A stretch of 64,000 nucleotides of DNA from Roseicyclus sp. (lineage in GTDB: Bacteria; Pseudomonadota; Alphaproteobacteria; Rhodobacterales; Rhodobacteraceae). Shown here piece by piece: positions 9,599-19,502 of this stretch. The notes beneath the pieces were generated by a model. The model worked only from the letters and a program-made list of their open reading frames with translations, ran no database searches and was not told where the DNA came from. Position 1 is the stretch's first letter, and every line of letters begins with the position of its first letter. A program made the position numbers and the translations under genes. The stretch spans positions 124,001 through 188,000 of the forward strand of contig NZ_JAGYJN010000002.1 of assembly GCF_018402035.1 (NCBI RefSeq), read 5' to 3'.

Positions 9599-10310
9599 TC
9601 ATCCCCTCTGCCGCAGATTCGGTCCGAGCACCCGCTTGGCACCACCACGCTGCGCAGACGGTAGGCGCACCAGCGTGGCCATGGCGTCGGCAAGCTTGTT
9701 TGACATTGGTTCTCCCTCAATCTGCTGCTCAAGAAACCAGTCCATCAGGCATTCCTTCTTGCCCTGGTTCCCGACGAAATCCCGAAATGCGCAATCGCAG
9801 CCTGCATCAGTTCGAGATAAGGCGTCGTATAGGGTGGCGCCTCCGCACCATCGGCAGGGCGGGCGACTTCGGGCACGTAGTCCGGCCAGATCGCCTTCAC
9901 AAGAAAGCGCGGCATGCGGGTCTCGATGAACTCCCAGTCGCGTGCCGTAAGTCGATCATAGTACGGAGAATACTGCCCCTCTCGCCATTGCTCAGGACGA
10001 ATGCTGGTGTGGTATCCAGAATGCAGACCGAAACCGCTTTCAAGACCCTGAGCCCAACCAGTTCGGGTCTCGGTGAAGCGACCTTGCGCAAGCAGGTCTC
10101 CGTCCCGCAGCGCCACGAGCAACTCTTTTTGCGCCTCAGATTTCCATTTTTCCAGAGGGTCTTGTGGCGGTCGCCATTCGCCATGCGTGGTCTCAGTCTT
10201 TTGGGAAGCCTAGCGGCTTCAGTCGCGCGCCGGGCGACCATGACATTTTGCACATGGGCCAACGCCTCTGCATAACTCCATTGGGTACGATCGAGCGTCT
10301 GCAGCGACAT
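9599..10310 (-). pseudogene. Conserved hypothetical protein of mobile regions, frameshifted
   Basis: Minus-strand ATG at 10310 gives MSLQTLDRTQWSYAEALAHV and then TEAARLPKRLRPRMANGDRH; the frame breaks near 10150 and continues as LLVALRDGDLLAQGRFTETR, IRPEQWREGQYSPYYDRLTA, and DWEFIETRMPRFLVKAIWPD; a second break near 9780 leads to MDWFLEQQIEGEPMSNKLAD and LVRLPSAQRGGAKRVLGPNL, ending at 9599. The last part could also be a separate 35-residue peptide, since an ATG at 9706 has a GAGGGAG ribosome site. I know similar unannotated proteins next to serine recombinase cassettes but no function. It is divergent from the recombinase cassette at 10476. Confidence 0.5.
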
Positions 10311-10362
10311 CGGCGGCCTCCTGATTCATATGAGCTTCACCGAACATAACGGGAACAAATAG

Positions 10363-10401
10363 ACCCCTCAACCCTTTAAGATGTTACAAGGGTTGAGGGG
10401 T
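10363..10401. repeat. Perfect 14-bp inverted repeat
   Basis: ACCCCTCAACCCTT (10363-10376) and AAGGGTTGAGGGGT (10388-10401) are perfect complements around an 11-nt AT-rich loop. It lies between the divergent hypothetical gene and the recombinase cassette. There is no T-run, so an operator, recombinase site or structured RNA is as likely as a terminator. Confidence 0.8.
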
Positions 10402-10475
10402 TCACCCTGCCGGCAATTGATGGGCTGACCGGTTCCAAGGTCGCAGACAGCAGTACAATCGGGCACCCATGGGTC

Positions 10476-10696
10476 ATGATGTACGATCCAAAACCCAACC
10501 GCCGACCCAACCCGCTGCACCCCGACCGCATGACGGCGCATGAGCGCCGCACCGAGCTCTATGGCCTGCTGGCCACGGCAGTGGTGCGCCTCGCGGGCCG
10601 CGATCGCGACGATCTATCCCAGAATACTGGAGACCGTTCGCTACACTTGCCGCGCAAACAGAGCGGTACTGCAGCTCCAACTCACAGGAGATCTGC

Positions 10697-10700
<4 letters not shown>
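10476..10700 (+). CDS. Small conserved protein of the serine recombinase cassette
   Basis: An intact 74-residue protein starting MMYDPKPNRRPNPLHPDRMT and continuing AHERRTELYGLLATAVVRLA; it ends HRRSA. Proteins with this Pro/Arg-rich start and the HPDRMT...ERR..ELxxLLA pattern are regularly found directly upstream of DUF2924 and a large serine recombinase in alphaproteobacteria; no biochemical role is known to me. The stop overlaps the DUF2924 start (ATGA), so it is the first gene of a coupled four-gene unit. One of the few undamaged genes in this half. Confidence 0.65.
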
Positions 10701-11149
<449 letters not shown>

Positions 11150-11153
<4 letters not shown>

Positions 11154-12476
11154 AGGACGTGTCAACAAAACCCACCCGCCGCCTGCGCTGCGCCATCTAC
11201 ACCCGCAAGTCGAGCGAGGAAGGGCTCGAGCAGGAGTTCAACAGCCTGCATGCGCAACGGGAGGCCTGCGAGGCCTATATTGCCAGCCAGCGCTCCGAGG
11301 GCTGGGCGCTTGGTGCGCGATCAATATGATGATGGCGGCATCTCAGGCGGCACACTAGAGCGCCCTGCCCTGCAACAACTGCTGACCGATATCGAAGACG
11401 GCCTGGTCGACGTGGTCGTTGTCTACAAGATCGACCGTCTGTCAGCGCTCGCTGATGGACTTTTCCAAGCTGGTAGAGGTCTTTGACCGCAACGGCGTGA
11501 CCTTCGTCTCGGTGACGCAGTCCTTCAACACGACCACCTCGATGGGGCGGCTGACGCTGAACATCCTGCTCAGCTTCGCCCAGTTCGAGCGCGAGGTCAC
11601 CGCCGAGCGCATCCGCGACAAGGTGAAGGCCTCGCGCATGAAGGGCATGTGGATGGGCGGCTATGTGCCTCTCGGCTATGATGTCGTCGGACCGCAAGCT
11701 GGTGGTGAACGAAGAGGAAGCCGCCAAGGTCCGCATGGTTTTCGAGCGTTTTGTTGAGATCGGCTCTGCCACCGTGCTGGCCCGCGAACTGCGCAGCGAT
11801 GGGTTCCGCAGCAAACAAGGCACGCTGATCGATAAGGGCTACCTCTACCGGCTGCTGAACAACCGCGTCTATCGTGGCGAGGCCGTGCACAAGGGCAAGG
11901 CCTATCCCGGAGAACACGAGGCCATCATCGACGCGCGCCTCTGGGATCAGGTCCATGCCATCATGAGCGAAAGCCCCCGCAAGCGGGCCAACAACAGCCG
12001 GACGCAAACGCCTGCGCTGCTGAAGGGGCTGCTGTTCACTGCCACCGGCGCAGCAATGACACCATCCAGCACTAAGAAGGGAACGCGCCGGTATCGCTAC
12101 TACGTCTCTATGGACCTTCTGAAAAACCGCGAAACGCCCGAGGATGGCATCCCGCGGCGTTTGCCAGCCGATACGGCTGAGGCCGCCGTCATCACGGAAA
12201 TCCGCCGTGTCCTGCGCACGCCGGAGACCACGGCGCAGGTTATTGCTGCGCTCGACCGCGAGATACATCCCTGAGGCGGATGCCATCGACGCCCTGCAGC
12301 AGTTCCCCCAGCTCTGGGAACAGCTATTTCCGGGCGAACAGGCCCGCATCATCCAGCTGCTGGTCCGGCGCGTCACCGTTACCGCCGAAGGTCTTGTCAT
12401 TGATCTGCGCACTGACGGTATTGCAGGCGTCATGCGGGACATGATGACCCCACGCCAGCTTGAGGCTGCGGAATAA
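11150..12476 (+). pseudogene. Large serine recombinase, frameshifted
   Basis: ATG 11150. Resolvase catalytic domain: [20 protein letters not shown] (catalytic Ser in the RKSS motif), [65 protein letters not shown]; then a recombinase domain (ATVLARELRSDGF, YLYRLLNNRVYRGEAVHKG), then FTATGAAMTPSSTKKGTRRY in the zinc-ribbon position but without its cysteines. Breaks at about 11300, 11450, 11690 and 12265; the last frame ends AGVMRDMMTPRQLEAAE at 12476. Such enzymes integrate and excise phage-like or conjugative elements. Attachment sites were not found. Overlaps the next gene by one base (TAATG). Confidence 0.82.
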
Positions 12477-12856
12477 TGGCAGCGCCCGACACCATCCAGG
12501 TTTTCGTGCCCCTCAAGCTGCGGAAGAAAAACGGGCGGCCGAAGATCATGCCGCCCGCCGATTACCTACCCAGCCAAGATCAAGCGCAAGACCCGCACAT
12601 CCTGCGAGCCATCGGCCGGGCATGGGGCTGGCGTCGGCGCATGGAAGCAGGTGAGTTCGGCACCATTCAGGAACTGGCCGAGGCCGTTGGGTTGGCGGAA
12701 CGCCATGTCAGCCGACAGCTGCGGCTCGCCTATCTGGCGCCGGAGGTACTGAAGCGACTGACCTGTGGACGCGAGGCCTCGGCGGTCAGCCTGTACGATT
12801 TGTCCTTTCTGGCGGGGGAAGGTTGGCAAGAGCAGGTGCGGCGCACGTTCAAATGA
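12476..12856 (+). CDS. ParB-like HTH protein of the recombinase cassette
   Basis: Intact 126-residue protein. N-terminus TIQVFVPLKLRKKNGRPKIM, then AIGRAWGWRRRMEAGEFGTI and a clear helix-turn-helix (IQELAEAVGLAERHVSRQLR LAYLAPEV region), then a C-terminal tail. The QELAEAVGxxxxHVSRxLRL pattern resembles ParB/KorB-type HTHs. It follows the recombinase in the same coupled unit and may be a directionality or regulatory factor; that is inference. The C-terminal two-thirds is repeated, decayed, at 18128-18371. Confidence 0.7.
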   Translation: MAAPDTIQVFVPLKLRKKNGRPKIMPPADYLPSQDQAQDPHILRAIGRAWGWRRRMEAGEFGTIQELAEAVGLAERHVSRQLRLAYLAPEVLKRLTCGREASAVSLYDLSFLAGEGWQEQVRRTFK

Positions 12857-13266
12857 CGGCGGGCGTCTGGCGTGGAAATGTAGGCACGGCATCCATTTCA
12901 GATGGTGCGGACGTTCGTGCCTTCTGCAGCTATTGCCGGGTGAGCACCCATAGTACAAATATTCTATGACGCGGCGAAGGTCTGCTTCTGGGCGCGTCTA
13001 AAATGACTGTGCTAAAGAAGGGTCTAACGATATGCATGGTAGAGGCTTGCCAAACTTGGGCTCTTTTTTGGGCATGGGTGGTGTGCGACATGGAACCACA
13101 GTCACCAACGTTGTATTTCTGTCGCCAATAGACTAACTAAGAAATAGACATTTTCGTTTTTCGGCGGCGTAGATGCGAAAACCTGCGAAAGCGGTCCACG
13201 GCTTTCCATAATAAAATGTAGCTAATATTTTCTGCATTAGGCATCTGATGTTTGGGAAGGTTGCCG
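12857..13266. other. Intergenic, lower GC, no gene
   Basis: About 410 bp with distinctly lower GC than the cassette before it. It contains only a 34-codon open frame (13032-13136) without a ribosome site, and runs such as TTTTTTGGGC. A GCGAAAA...TTTTCG inverted pair near 13153-13178 could be a weak hairpin. Probably contains the promoter for the genes at 13267-14552. Confidence 0.4.
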
Positions 13267-13571
13267 ATGCCATCGCGCAAGACCTCGTCAGATGTGACAT
13301 TCTTTCATCCGTTTGTGGTCCCGGGATGCTCCGATGAACTGCCTGAAGGCGACTACGAAGTGTTGGCGCACAATGAGGTCATGCTGAGCTACAGCATTGC
13401 GGCATACCGACGGACAGCGAGTTTATATTGATCAATTGGCGCGCAGAAAAACCAGAGCTGCGCGCAGTGGATCACCAAGAGTTGGATCTGGCACAGGATC
13501 AGACCAGTGCAATTACAGACGTAATCAAAAACGGTGCGGCAGCGCTTTCTCTGTCAGAGGATCAAGAATGA
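13267..13571 (+). pseudogene. Conserved hypothetical protein, one frameshift
   Basis: ATG 13267 gives MPSRKTSSDVTFFHPFVVPG and CSDELPEGDYEVLAHNEVML, then SIAAYRRTAS; after a one-base shift near 13425 it continues LINWRAEKPELRAVDHQELD and ends at TGA 13569-13571. The FxHPFxxPG..DELP.GDYEV pattern is a recurrent uncharacterised family in alphaproteobacterial genomes, usually about 90-100 residues and found next to the membrane protein that follows here. The stop overlaps the next start (ATGA). No function can be given. Confidence 0.5.
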
Positions 13572-13921
13572 CATTTCCCGAATGGACTAAACCCAGTGTT
13601 TACGGTGCCTTCGTTGGTGCAGTTTCGGTATCTATTCTCGGCTTTACCTGGGGCGGCTGGACAACTTCAGGAGTTGCGCAGAAGATGGCTGATAACTTTG
13701 CCGCAGAGCAAGTCACCTCGGCTATGGTGCCGGTCTGTCTAGGCCTTTCAGAAGCTGATGCCGAACGCGTTGAAATACTGGCAACGCTTCGAGAAGCTTC
13801 CAGCTTTCAGCGGCGCAATGCGATGATGGAAACAGGCTGGGCCACATTGCCGGGTGCTGATGCTCCGAGCCGGGATCTGGCTGACGCATGTCTTGCGGAA
13901 CTTGCTTTAGATGGATCGTAA
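13568..13921 (+). CDS. Conserved small membrane-anchored protein, unknown function
   Basis: Intact 117 residues from ATG 13568, overlapping the previous stop. It starts MTFPEWTKPSVYGAFVGAVS, with a single hydrophobic segment (AVSVSILGFTWGGWTT) and a soluble part that reads VTSAMVPVCLGLSEADAERV and GWATLPGADAPSRDLADACL. I recognise the pattern (GFxWGGWxTGG..., GWATMPGSDAP) from many short alphaproteobacterial proteins of unknown role. Predicted topology is one N-terminal membrane anchor. The end overlaps the next gene by 11 bp in another frame, so the two are probably co-translated. Confidence 0.65.
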   Translation: MTFPEWTKPSVYGAFVGAVSVSILGFTWGGWTTSGVAQKMADNFAAEQVTSAMVPVCLGLSEADAERVEILATLREASSFQRRNAMMETGWATLPGADAPSRDLADACLAELALDGS

Positions 13922-14552
13922 ATCACGACTCACAGAGCCTCGCGGTCCACATGTAATCGCTACCTACGCCCCTGCACAAACACCAACGATCACGGCCATA
14001 TTTGTTGGTTCGATTTTGGCGGTCATACTGCTTTTTACGCCAGCGTTTGCCCAAACCGACGCACCCCCAATGCCTGAGAACGCCAGCGCCAAAAGTTACG
14101 GCGATGGATGGGAATGCAATATTGGGTTCCGGTTGGACGAAAATGCCTGCGTCGCTGTGATTGTGCCGCGAAACGCATATGACACGAACCGGCCCTACGG
14201 TTCCGGATGGGAATGTCTGCATGGGTTTCGCAGAACCGATGAAGCTGCATGTGTTGCAGTGGAGGTGCCTGAGGGTGGGTTCTTGGACCCGTCGGGAGAA
14301 CGTTGGCGTTGTTTGCGCGGCTATATCAAGGTCGATGACACATGTCAGGAGATCGTGCTGCCAGCGAATGCATACTTGGCAGACGTCTCATATGGCTCCA
14401 TGTGGACGTGCGAACGCGGATATTTGGCGTCTGGCGAGACATGCGAGCTAATAGAGGTTCCTGAAAACGCGCATCTGGACAGATCGGGCAACCGCTGGGA
14501 ATGCGACAGGAATTTCCGAAAATCCAAGGGGCAGTGCGTGCTGAACAACTAG
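13911..14552 (+). CDS. Secreted protein with five Cys-rich W-x-C repeats
   Basis: Intact 213 residues. A hydrophobic export segment (AIFVGSILAVILLFTPAFAQ) is followed by five units of 29-36 residues, each with a G/R-x-W-x-C core, a G-[FY] pair and a second Cys: GDGWECNIGFRLDENAC, GSGWECLHGFRRTDEAAC, GERWRCLRGYIKVDDTC, GSMWTCERGYLASGETC, GNRWECDRNFRKSKGQC. Most units are joined by VP-x-NA or LP-x-NA linkers. Ten regularly spaced cysteines suggest five disulfide-linked modules in the periplasm or outside. I do not know a named family. The real start could be downstream of 13911, since the first 25 residues look non-secretory. Confidence 0.7.
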   Translation: MDRKSRLTEPRGPHVIATYAPAQTPTITAIFVGSILAVILLFTPAFAQTDAPPMPENASAKSYGDGWECNIGFRLDENACVAVIVPRNAYDTNRPYGSGWECLHGFRRTDEAACVAVEVPEGGFLDPSGERWRCLRGYIKVDDTCQEIVLPANAYLADVSYGSMWTCERGYLASGETCELIEVPENAHLDRSGNRWECDRNFRKSKGQCVLNN

Positions 14553-14707
14553 GCGCGAGCCACGGCAACTACCCACTGAAAAATGCGCAGGTGAGGACGA
14601 TTCTGCCCTCCGTGCCAACGGATCAAAGGAAATCAATTCTGACACTGTCGACGAAACTAACAAAAAATATTCTGTTCAAAGCCTATGACGCCAAGCGGGA
14701 AACCCCG

Positions 14708-15013
14708 ATGGATAAGACAACGCGGATCGTTAGGCAAATGGTCGACGAAGAAACGGAACAACGTGACGCCAAGAATTCTCGACTGCGTAATGCTCGCCTT
14801 GAAAGAGAAGCGAACACGCCCCCAGATACCAAAGCTCCCGCAGCATCAAATTGCGTCGCAAGAAAGCCGCTTCGACGCGGTAGCCAAACCTCGGAGGCTT
14901 TATTTGCGTTCAGTGCCCGGCTGGGCAAAAGGCACGTCAATCAGGCTAAAATCGACCATGGGTGTTCCCGGAACATCCAATCGTCCCAGCCGATCACAAG
15001 GATCCATCCGTGA
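14708..15013 (+). CDS. Possible small hydrophilic protein, unknown
   Basis: An ATG at 14708 gives MDKTTRIVRQMVDEETEQRD and RLRNARLEREANTPPDTKAP, a highly charged, probably helical segment of about 50 residues; the rest of the frame, to the TGA at 15011-15013, has poorer coding character and may be read-through past a lost stop. A separate frame over the same stretch starts at 14685. Position behind the Cys-repeat gene suggests the same transcription unit. Evidence is weak. Confidence 0.3.
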   Translation: MDKTTRIVRQMVDEETEQRDAKNSRLRNARLEREANTPPDTKAPAASNCVARKPLRRGSQTSEALFAFSARLGKRHVNQAKIDHGCSRNIQSSQPITRIHP

Positions 15014-15184
15014 CAAACTCAGAACCTCCCTGAGAAAAATTCACTATATTTGCAATACTTATGTTGAAACGAAGGATAGGCGCATTTGGCAGACCGGCCT
15101 GAAAGTGGCAAGCTATTCAGAATACTCCACAGCATTGGAAGCACAAATCTGAGCCGAACGAGAGGCTCTATCAGAGAATTGCGC

Positions 15185-15360
15185 ACGTGCCGGCCCCCGA
15201 CCAATTCTGGGTCACCGATACCACCTATATCCGCACCACGAAGGGTTCTTGTATCTCGCGGTGGTGATCGATCTGTTTTCCCGACGTGCCATTGGTTGGT
15301 CGATGCAGGGTCGGACCTACACCGACCTGCCGCTGCAAGCCCTGCTCACGGCCGACTGAA
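15185..15360 (+). mobile_element. IS3-family transposase (OrfB) fragment
   Basis: About 58 codons in two frames encode the integrase-core start: FWVTDTTYIRT, then LYLAVVIDLFSRRAIGWSMQ and GRTYTDLPLQALL. The first catalytic Asp of the DDE triad (TDTTYI) is present and the second is in VVIDLFS; the rest of the transposase is missing. This transposase subtype differs from the one expected to pair with the OrfA start at 5000, so the two are remnants of different elements. Confidence 0.7.
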
Positions 15361-15877
15361 ACTGCAAGGCGTTTAGCAAACTAGGGGCTGTTCAGGGGCT
15401 GGAGGATTACCTGGAAACCAAAACGCTTCATGGTCTGGGCTTAACAGGTCTTGTCCGAACTCTTTTGGCACGCTCTGTTTATTGTTGCTGAGAAATGATG
15501 AGGTGAATACCCTCTCCTGACGGCATCGCAATGTGCCACACTGAGAATAGCAGAAGGTCACTTTGCCCCCGCTTGATACATGAATTCCCGCAGCCGCTCT
15601 CTGACCCTTCCTCTACCCCTATCAAACGCTGAACTGCCCACTCTGATCGGTGATCCTACGCTCGATGCGCACTGCGGTTTCCTCAGCATCGATGCACTCG
15701 GAGGATCTTGGCCTGCTCGGCGTCGAATGCGATCGCTTCGTCGTGGCTCTCTGTCTAATGGTTCAGGGCTGTGGTGATGTCATGCCCTGAGCCTCATGGC
15801 AATGTCCGCGATATCCATGCGGAGGGATGCTGGAGCTGTTTTCTGTCGAGTTGGCAAACCAGCGCGACTCCGAGTGG
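15361..15877. other. No gene seen between the IS fragment and the groES promoter
   Basis: Roughly 500 bp without a convincing reading frame. A frame at 15580-15777 is serine/leucine/arginine rich and looks like chance. The stretch probably contains further IS debris and the groESL upstream region. I looked for the CIRCE inverted repeat (TTAGCACTC-N9-GAGTGCTAA) and did not find it. Confidence 0.4.
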
Positions 15878-15904
15878 CTTGTTATCAGGGTCCAAAGAGC
15901 ATAT
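15878..15904 (+). promoter_or_regulatory. Possible heat-shock sigma (RpoH) promoter of groESL
   Basis: CTTG at 15878-15881 and CATAT at 15900-15904, 18 bp apart, fit the loose alphaproteobacterial RpoH pattern. It lies 73 bp upstream of the groES start. No CIRCE element is present, so sigma-32-type control would be the simplest regulation. Motif is short and unverified. Confidence 0.3.
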
Positions 15905-15976
15905 CTCATGCAAGGTCACTCGGTGCACACGGGTGAAAAGCATACATCCCCAAATTATTATCAAGGAGTTCAGACC

Positions 15977-16288
15977 ATGAACTTTCTACCCCTGCACGAC
16001 CGGGTGCTTGTCCGTCGCATTGCAGGCGAGGAGAAGACCAAAGGTGGTCTGATCATCCCCGACAATGCGAAAGAAAAGCCTGCTGAGGGCGAAGTCATTG
16101 CCTGCGGCCCGGGCGCTCGAAAGGATTCTGGCGAGTTGATCGAGATGGCAGTGAAGGCCGGCGAACGTGTACTGTTCGGCAAGTGGTCGGGCACCGAGGT
16201 CATGATCGACGGTGAAGAGCTGATGATCATGAAGGAATCTGACATCCTGGGGATCATAGACATCAAGGCCGCCTCGCAAGCCGCCTGA
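15977..16288 (+). CDS. groES: Co-chaperonin GroES
   Basis: 103 residues from ATG 15977, preceded by AAGGAG at 15963-15968. Sequence [40 protein letters not shown] and [14 protein letters not shown] is typical GroES: the mobile loop is [18 protein letters not shown] and the roof and core strands follow. It forms the heptameric lid of the GroEL folding chamber in the cytoplasm. The length is a little above the usual 95-97 because of an Ala-rich tail. It is intact although the next gene is broken four times. Forms an operon with groEL, 47 bp downstream. Confidence 0.95.
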   Translation: MNFLPLHDRVLVRRIAGEEKTKGGLIIPDNAKEKPAEGEVIACGPGARKDSGELIEMAVKAGERVLFGKWSGTEVMIDGEELMIMKESDILGIIDIKAASQAA

Positions 16289-16335
16289 ACCCAACGCGAC
16301 ACATCCAAAGAAATTTGAGACATCAGGAGCTGGCA

Positions 16336-17964
16336 ATGGCCAAAGACGTCAAATTCAACACGGAAGCCCGCGAAAGCATGCTTAGGGGGTGAACACTCTC
16401 GCCAATGCGGTCAAGGTGACCCTTGGTCCGAAAGGCCGCAACGTAATCATCGACAAGAGCTACGGGGCCCCGCGGATCACCAAGGACGGCGTCACTGTCG
16501 CCAAGGAAATCGAGCTGGAAGACAAGTTCGAGAACATGGGCGCCCAGATGGTCAAAGAGGTTGCCTCCCGCACCAATGACGAGGCTGGCGACGGCACAAC
16601 CACCGCTACTGTGCTCGCCCAGGCGATTATCCGGGAAGGCATGAAGTCAGTAGCTTCCGGCATGAATCCTATGGACCTCAAGCGCGGCATCGACCTCGCG
16701 ACACTCAAGGTGGTCGAAGCGATCCGCAAGGCGGCCCGCCCGGTAAACGACACCGCCGAAATCGCACAGGTTGGCATCAATCGCAGCCAACGGCGAGACC
16801 GAAATCGGTCGCCAGATCGCCGACGCGATGCAGAAGGTTGGTAATGACGGTGTCATCACCGTCGAAGAGAACAAGGGTCTCGAGACTGAAACAGATGTCG
16901 TCGAAGGAATGCAATTCGATCGCGGCTATCTTTCTCCCTATTTCATAACCAACGCTGAGAAGATGACCGTCGAGCTTGAAGATGTAATCATCCTGCTGCA
17001 CGAGAAGAAACTTTCGTCGCTGCAGTCAATGGTGCCTCTTCTCGAGCAGGTAATTCAATCCAGCAAGCCGCTGTTGATTATTTCGGAAGATGTCGAAGGC
17101 GAGGCGCTGGCGACACTCGTGGTAAACAAGCTACGTGGTGGCCTCAAGATCGCTGCAGTGAAGGCCCCCGGGTTTGGTGACCGCCGCAAGGCCATGTTGC
17201 AGGACATTGCGATCGTAACCGGTGGCCAGGTAATTTCTGAAGACCTCGGGATGAAGCTGGAATCCGTCACGATCAACATGCTCGGCTCCGCGAAGCGCGT
17301 CACAATTACGAAGGACGAGACTACGATCATAGACGGCGCTGGTGCCAAAGCCGAAATTGAGATCGCGGGTCACGCAGCTCCGGGGGCAGATCGAAGAGAC
17401 CACCTCGGATTACGACAAAGAAAAGCTGCAGGAACGCATGGCCAAGCTGGCTGGCGGTGTCGCGGTGATCCGCGTCGGCGGCATGACCGAGACAGAGGTG
17501 AAGGAGCGCAAGGATCGCGTCGACGACGCGCTGAATGCGACTCGCGCCGCGGTTGAAGAGAGGGTATTGTCGTCGGTGGTGGCGTGGCTCTGGTGCAGGG
17601 TGCAAAGGCGCTCGACGGCCTGAAGGGCGAAAACCTGGATCAGGATGCAGGCATTCAGATCATACGAAAGGCGCTGGAAGCCCCACTTCGCCAGATCGCC
17701 GACAACGCAGGAGTAGACGGTTCGGTGGTCGCCGGCAAGATCCGCGAAAGCGACGACGTGACCTTCGGCTTCAATGCGCAGACCGAGGAATATGGCGACA
17801 TGTTCAAGTTCGGCGTAATCGACCCGGCCAAAGTGGTGCGCACAGCGCTTCAGGATGCAGCCTCGGTCGCTGGTTTGCTGGTCACCACCGAAGCCATGAT
17901 CGCCGACAAGCCGTCCAAGGTGAGCGCTGGCGGTGGCATGGGTGATATGGGCGGTATGATGTAG
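16336..17964 (+). pseudogene. groEL: Chaperonin GroEL with four frameshifts
   Basis: ATG 16336 starts [18 protein letters not shown]; a missing G near 16388 shifts the frame to [23 protein letters not shown]-site motif [14 protein letters not shown] is intact. Further breaks near 16782, 17375 and 17565 separate [40 protein letters not shown] and [20 protein letters not shown]. The C-terminus is the standard [10 protein letters not shown] tail. Repaired length is about 543-547 residues, the normal size. Every block is highly conserved, so either the gene is a very recent loss (tolerable if another groEL exists) or the indels are sequence errors. Same operon as groES. Confidence 0.9.
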
Positions 17965-17988
17965 TCGTGGACTGACCGCAAAAGCTCA

Positions 17989-18013
17989 GGGCTCGCGGCA
18001 GCGGGCCCTTTTT
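17989..18013 (+). terminator. groESL intrinsic terminator
   Basis: GGGCTCGC, loop GGCA, GCGGGCCC with one mismatch, then TTTTT. It begins 25 bp after the groEL stop. Confidence 0.8.
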
Positions 18014-18127
18014 GCCGTTTGCAGAGCGTATGTGCGCATCCTTTCAAGTAAAACGCATCAACTACTCATAAAACTTAGGGAACCCGCTTCAAATGCGGCA
18101 CAGAACGCTTTCCGTGCTGGTTTGGAC

Positions 18128-18371
18128 GCCATCGGCCGGGCATGGGCCTGGCGGCGGCGGATGGAACCGATGAGTTCGCCACCATTCAGGAACTGGCCGA
18201 CGCCGTTGGACTGGCGGAACGCCATATCAGCCGGCAGCGAAGGTTGGCGTACCTCGCACTGGAGGTGGTGAAGCGTCTGACCTATGGGCGCGAGGCCCTC
18301 AGCCTGCCAGCCTTTACGACCTGTGTTTTCTGGCGGCGGAGCCTTGGGAGGAGCAGGTGAGGCAGGCGCTT
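18128..18371 (+). pseudogene. Decayed second copy of the recombinase-cassette HTH gene
   Basis: This stretch is a direct, same-strand copy of 12608-12850. Shared protein features are AIGRAWAWRRRME, TIQELADAVGLAERHISRQ and RLAYLALEVVKRLTYGREAL, spread over two frames. No start codon or N-terminus remains and the end is broken. With the intact copy it brackets a 5.3-kb block that includes the Cys-repeat protein and groESL. Confidence 0.8.
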
Positions 18372-18636
18372 GGGGACCGCGCAGACAGATCGACGTGACG
18401 CGCCCCTTACCTGCCGGTCGGCCACGCCCCATGCTGCATGGCCGCGTTCGCCAGAAGCAGAAATTGGCCAGCGCTGCAGCATTCTTGCGGTGCGGATGAC
18501 CTGCAGTTCGGGACAAAGGATGAATTCGCCGCTTCACTACCAGTGATGGGTGGCGTCACATTACAACCAGCAACAGCAAAGCAGATCCTACTGTGATTAA
18601 GGCCAGCAGATTGGTCTGCTGTTCCATCCTCTCCGT

Positions 18637-19502
18637 TCAGGTCCAGCGCAATTGATTGCAAATTCCGGCAAGAACTACTTCGGTATTTTGTTGCCTGATG
18701 AGGCTGCGTGCACGCGCCAGGTTCTCTGGGTTTCGCATATCGCCCATTTCATCAGAATGAATACCCCCGCAATAAAGTAGGCATTGAACCTGTTCTGAGC
18801 AGCACCTTTGATATCTGTGGGTAAGCCATCACCTACTGCAAGAATTCGGCCTTTTGAAAGCTTTCGACCTGCCGCTGTGGTCATGCGCGCCATGGCTGCA
18901 ACGTAGATCGGGGCCTCCGGCTTGCCGGCGTGAGTGACTTTCCCGCCGAGGTCGGAATAGAGCCGCGCGATTGATCCCGCGCAGATGACCATGCGGGTGC
19001 CACTTTTCACGACCAGGTCGGGGTTGGCGCAGATCACTTCGACCCCGCGATCACGCATTTCGGTGAGCAATGCTTCATAGATTTCTGCGCTTTCGATCCC
19101 GTCATCCAGGGGACCGGTCAACAGGCACAGCTTGCCATCTGCACAGTCGACAATCGGATTGGCTAAACCCTCCAAAATCGACCTATCCCTCGCAGGACCG
19201 AAGTGAAACAAGGGTGTTTCAGGTTGTTCATGCAACAGCAACTTGGTGACGTCCCCTGAGGTGACAACCGCATCGAAGGCCTCACGTGGCACGCCAAGTC
19301 GGTCTAGTTGCGAATAAATGATCTGATTGCACCTTGGAGCATTGGTGATCAGAATGACTTTGCCGCCCTGTTCCCGATACCTGCAAAGGGCATCTACCGC
19401 ATCCGGGAATGCGGCGACGCCGTTGTGAAGAACGCCCCAGATGTCGCAAAACAAGCCATCATAACAGGTGGCGAGGTCGCGAAGTGGCATAAGTTTGGCC
19501 AT
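18637..19502 (-). pseudogene. HAD-superfamily class IIA hydrolase, frameshifted near C-terminus
   Basis: ATG 19502 (MAKLMPLRDLATCYDGLFCD). Motif I is CDIWGVLHNG (Asp20 with Trp instead of the second Asp, as in the alphaproteobacterial HAD-IIA subgroup TIGR01459); motif II is VILITNAPR; later ICAGSIARLY and HAGKPEAPIYVAAM (motif III Lys) and GRILAVGDGLPTDIKGA (motif IV). At about 18765 the frame changes; the natural C-terminus is probably GIHSDEMGDMRNPENLARAR ... LRWT, ending at 18637. HAD-IIA enzymes are small-molecule phosphatases. It is divergent from the transaminase-cytidylyltransferase cluster and may dephosphorylate a product or precursor there; that is inference. Confidence 0.78.

Noticed and set aside
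13032..13136. 34-codon + strand frame in the 12.9-13.3 kb gap
   Set aside because: No ribosome site, no recognisable sequence; expected by chance.
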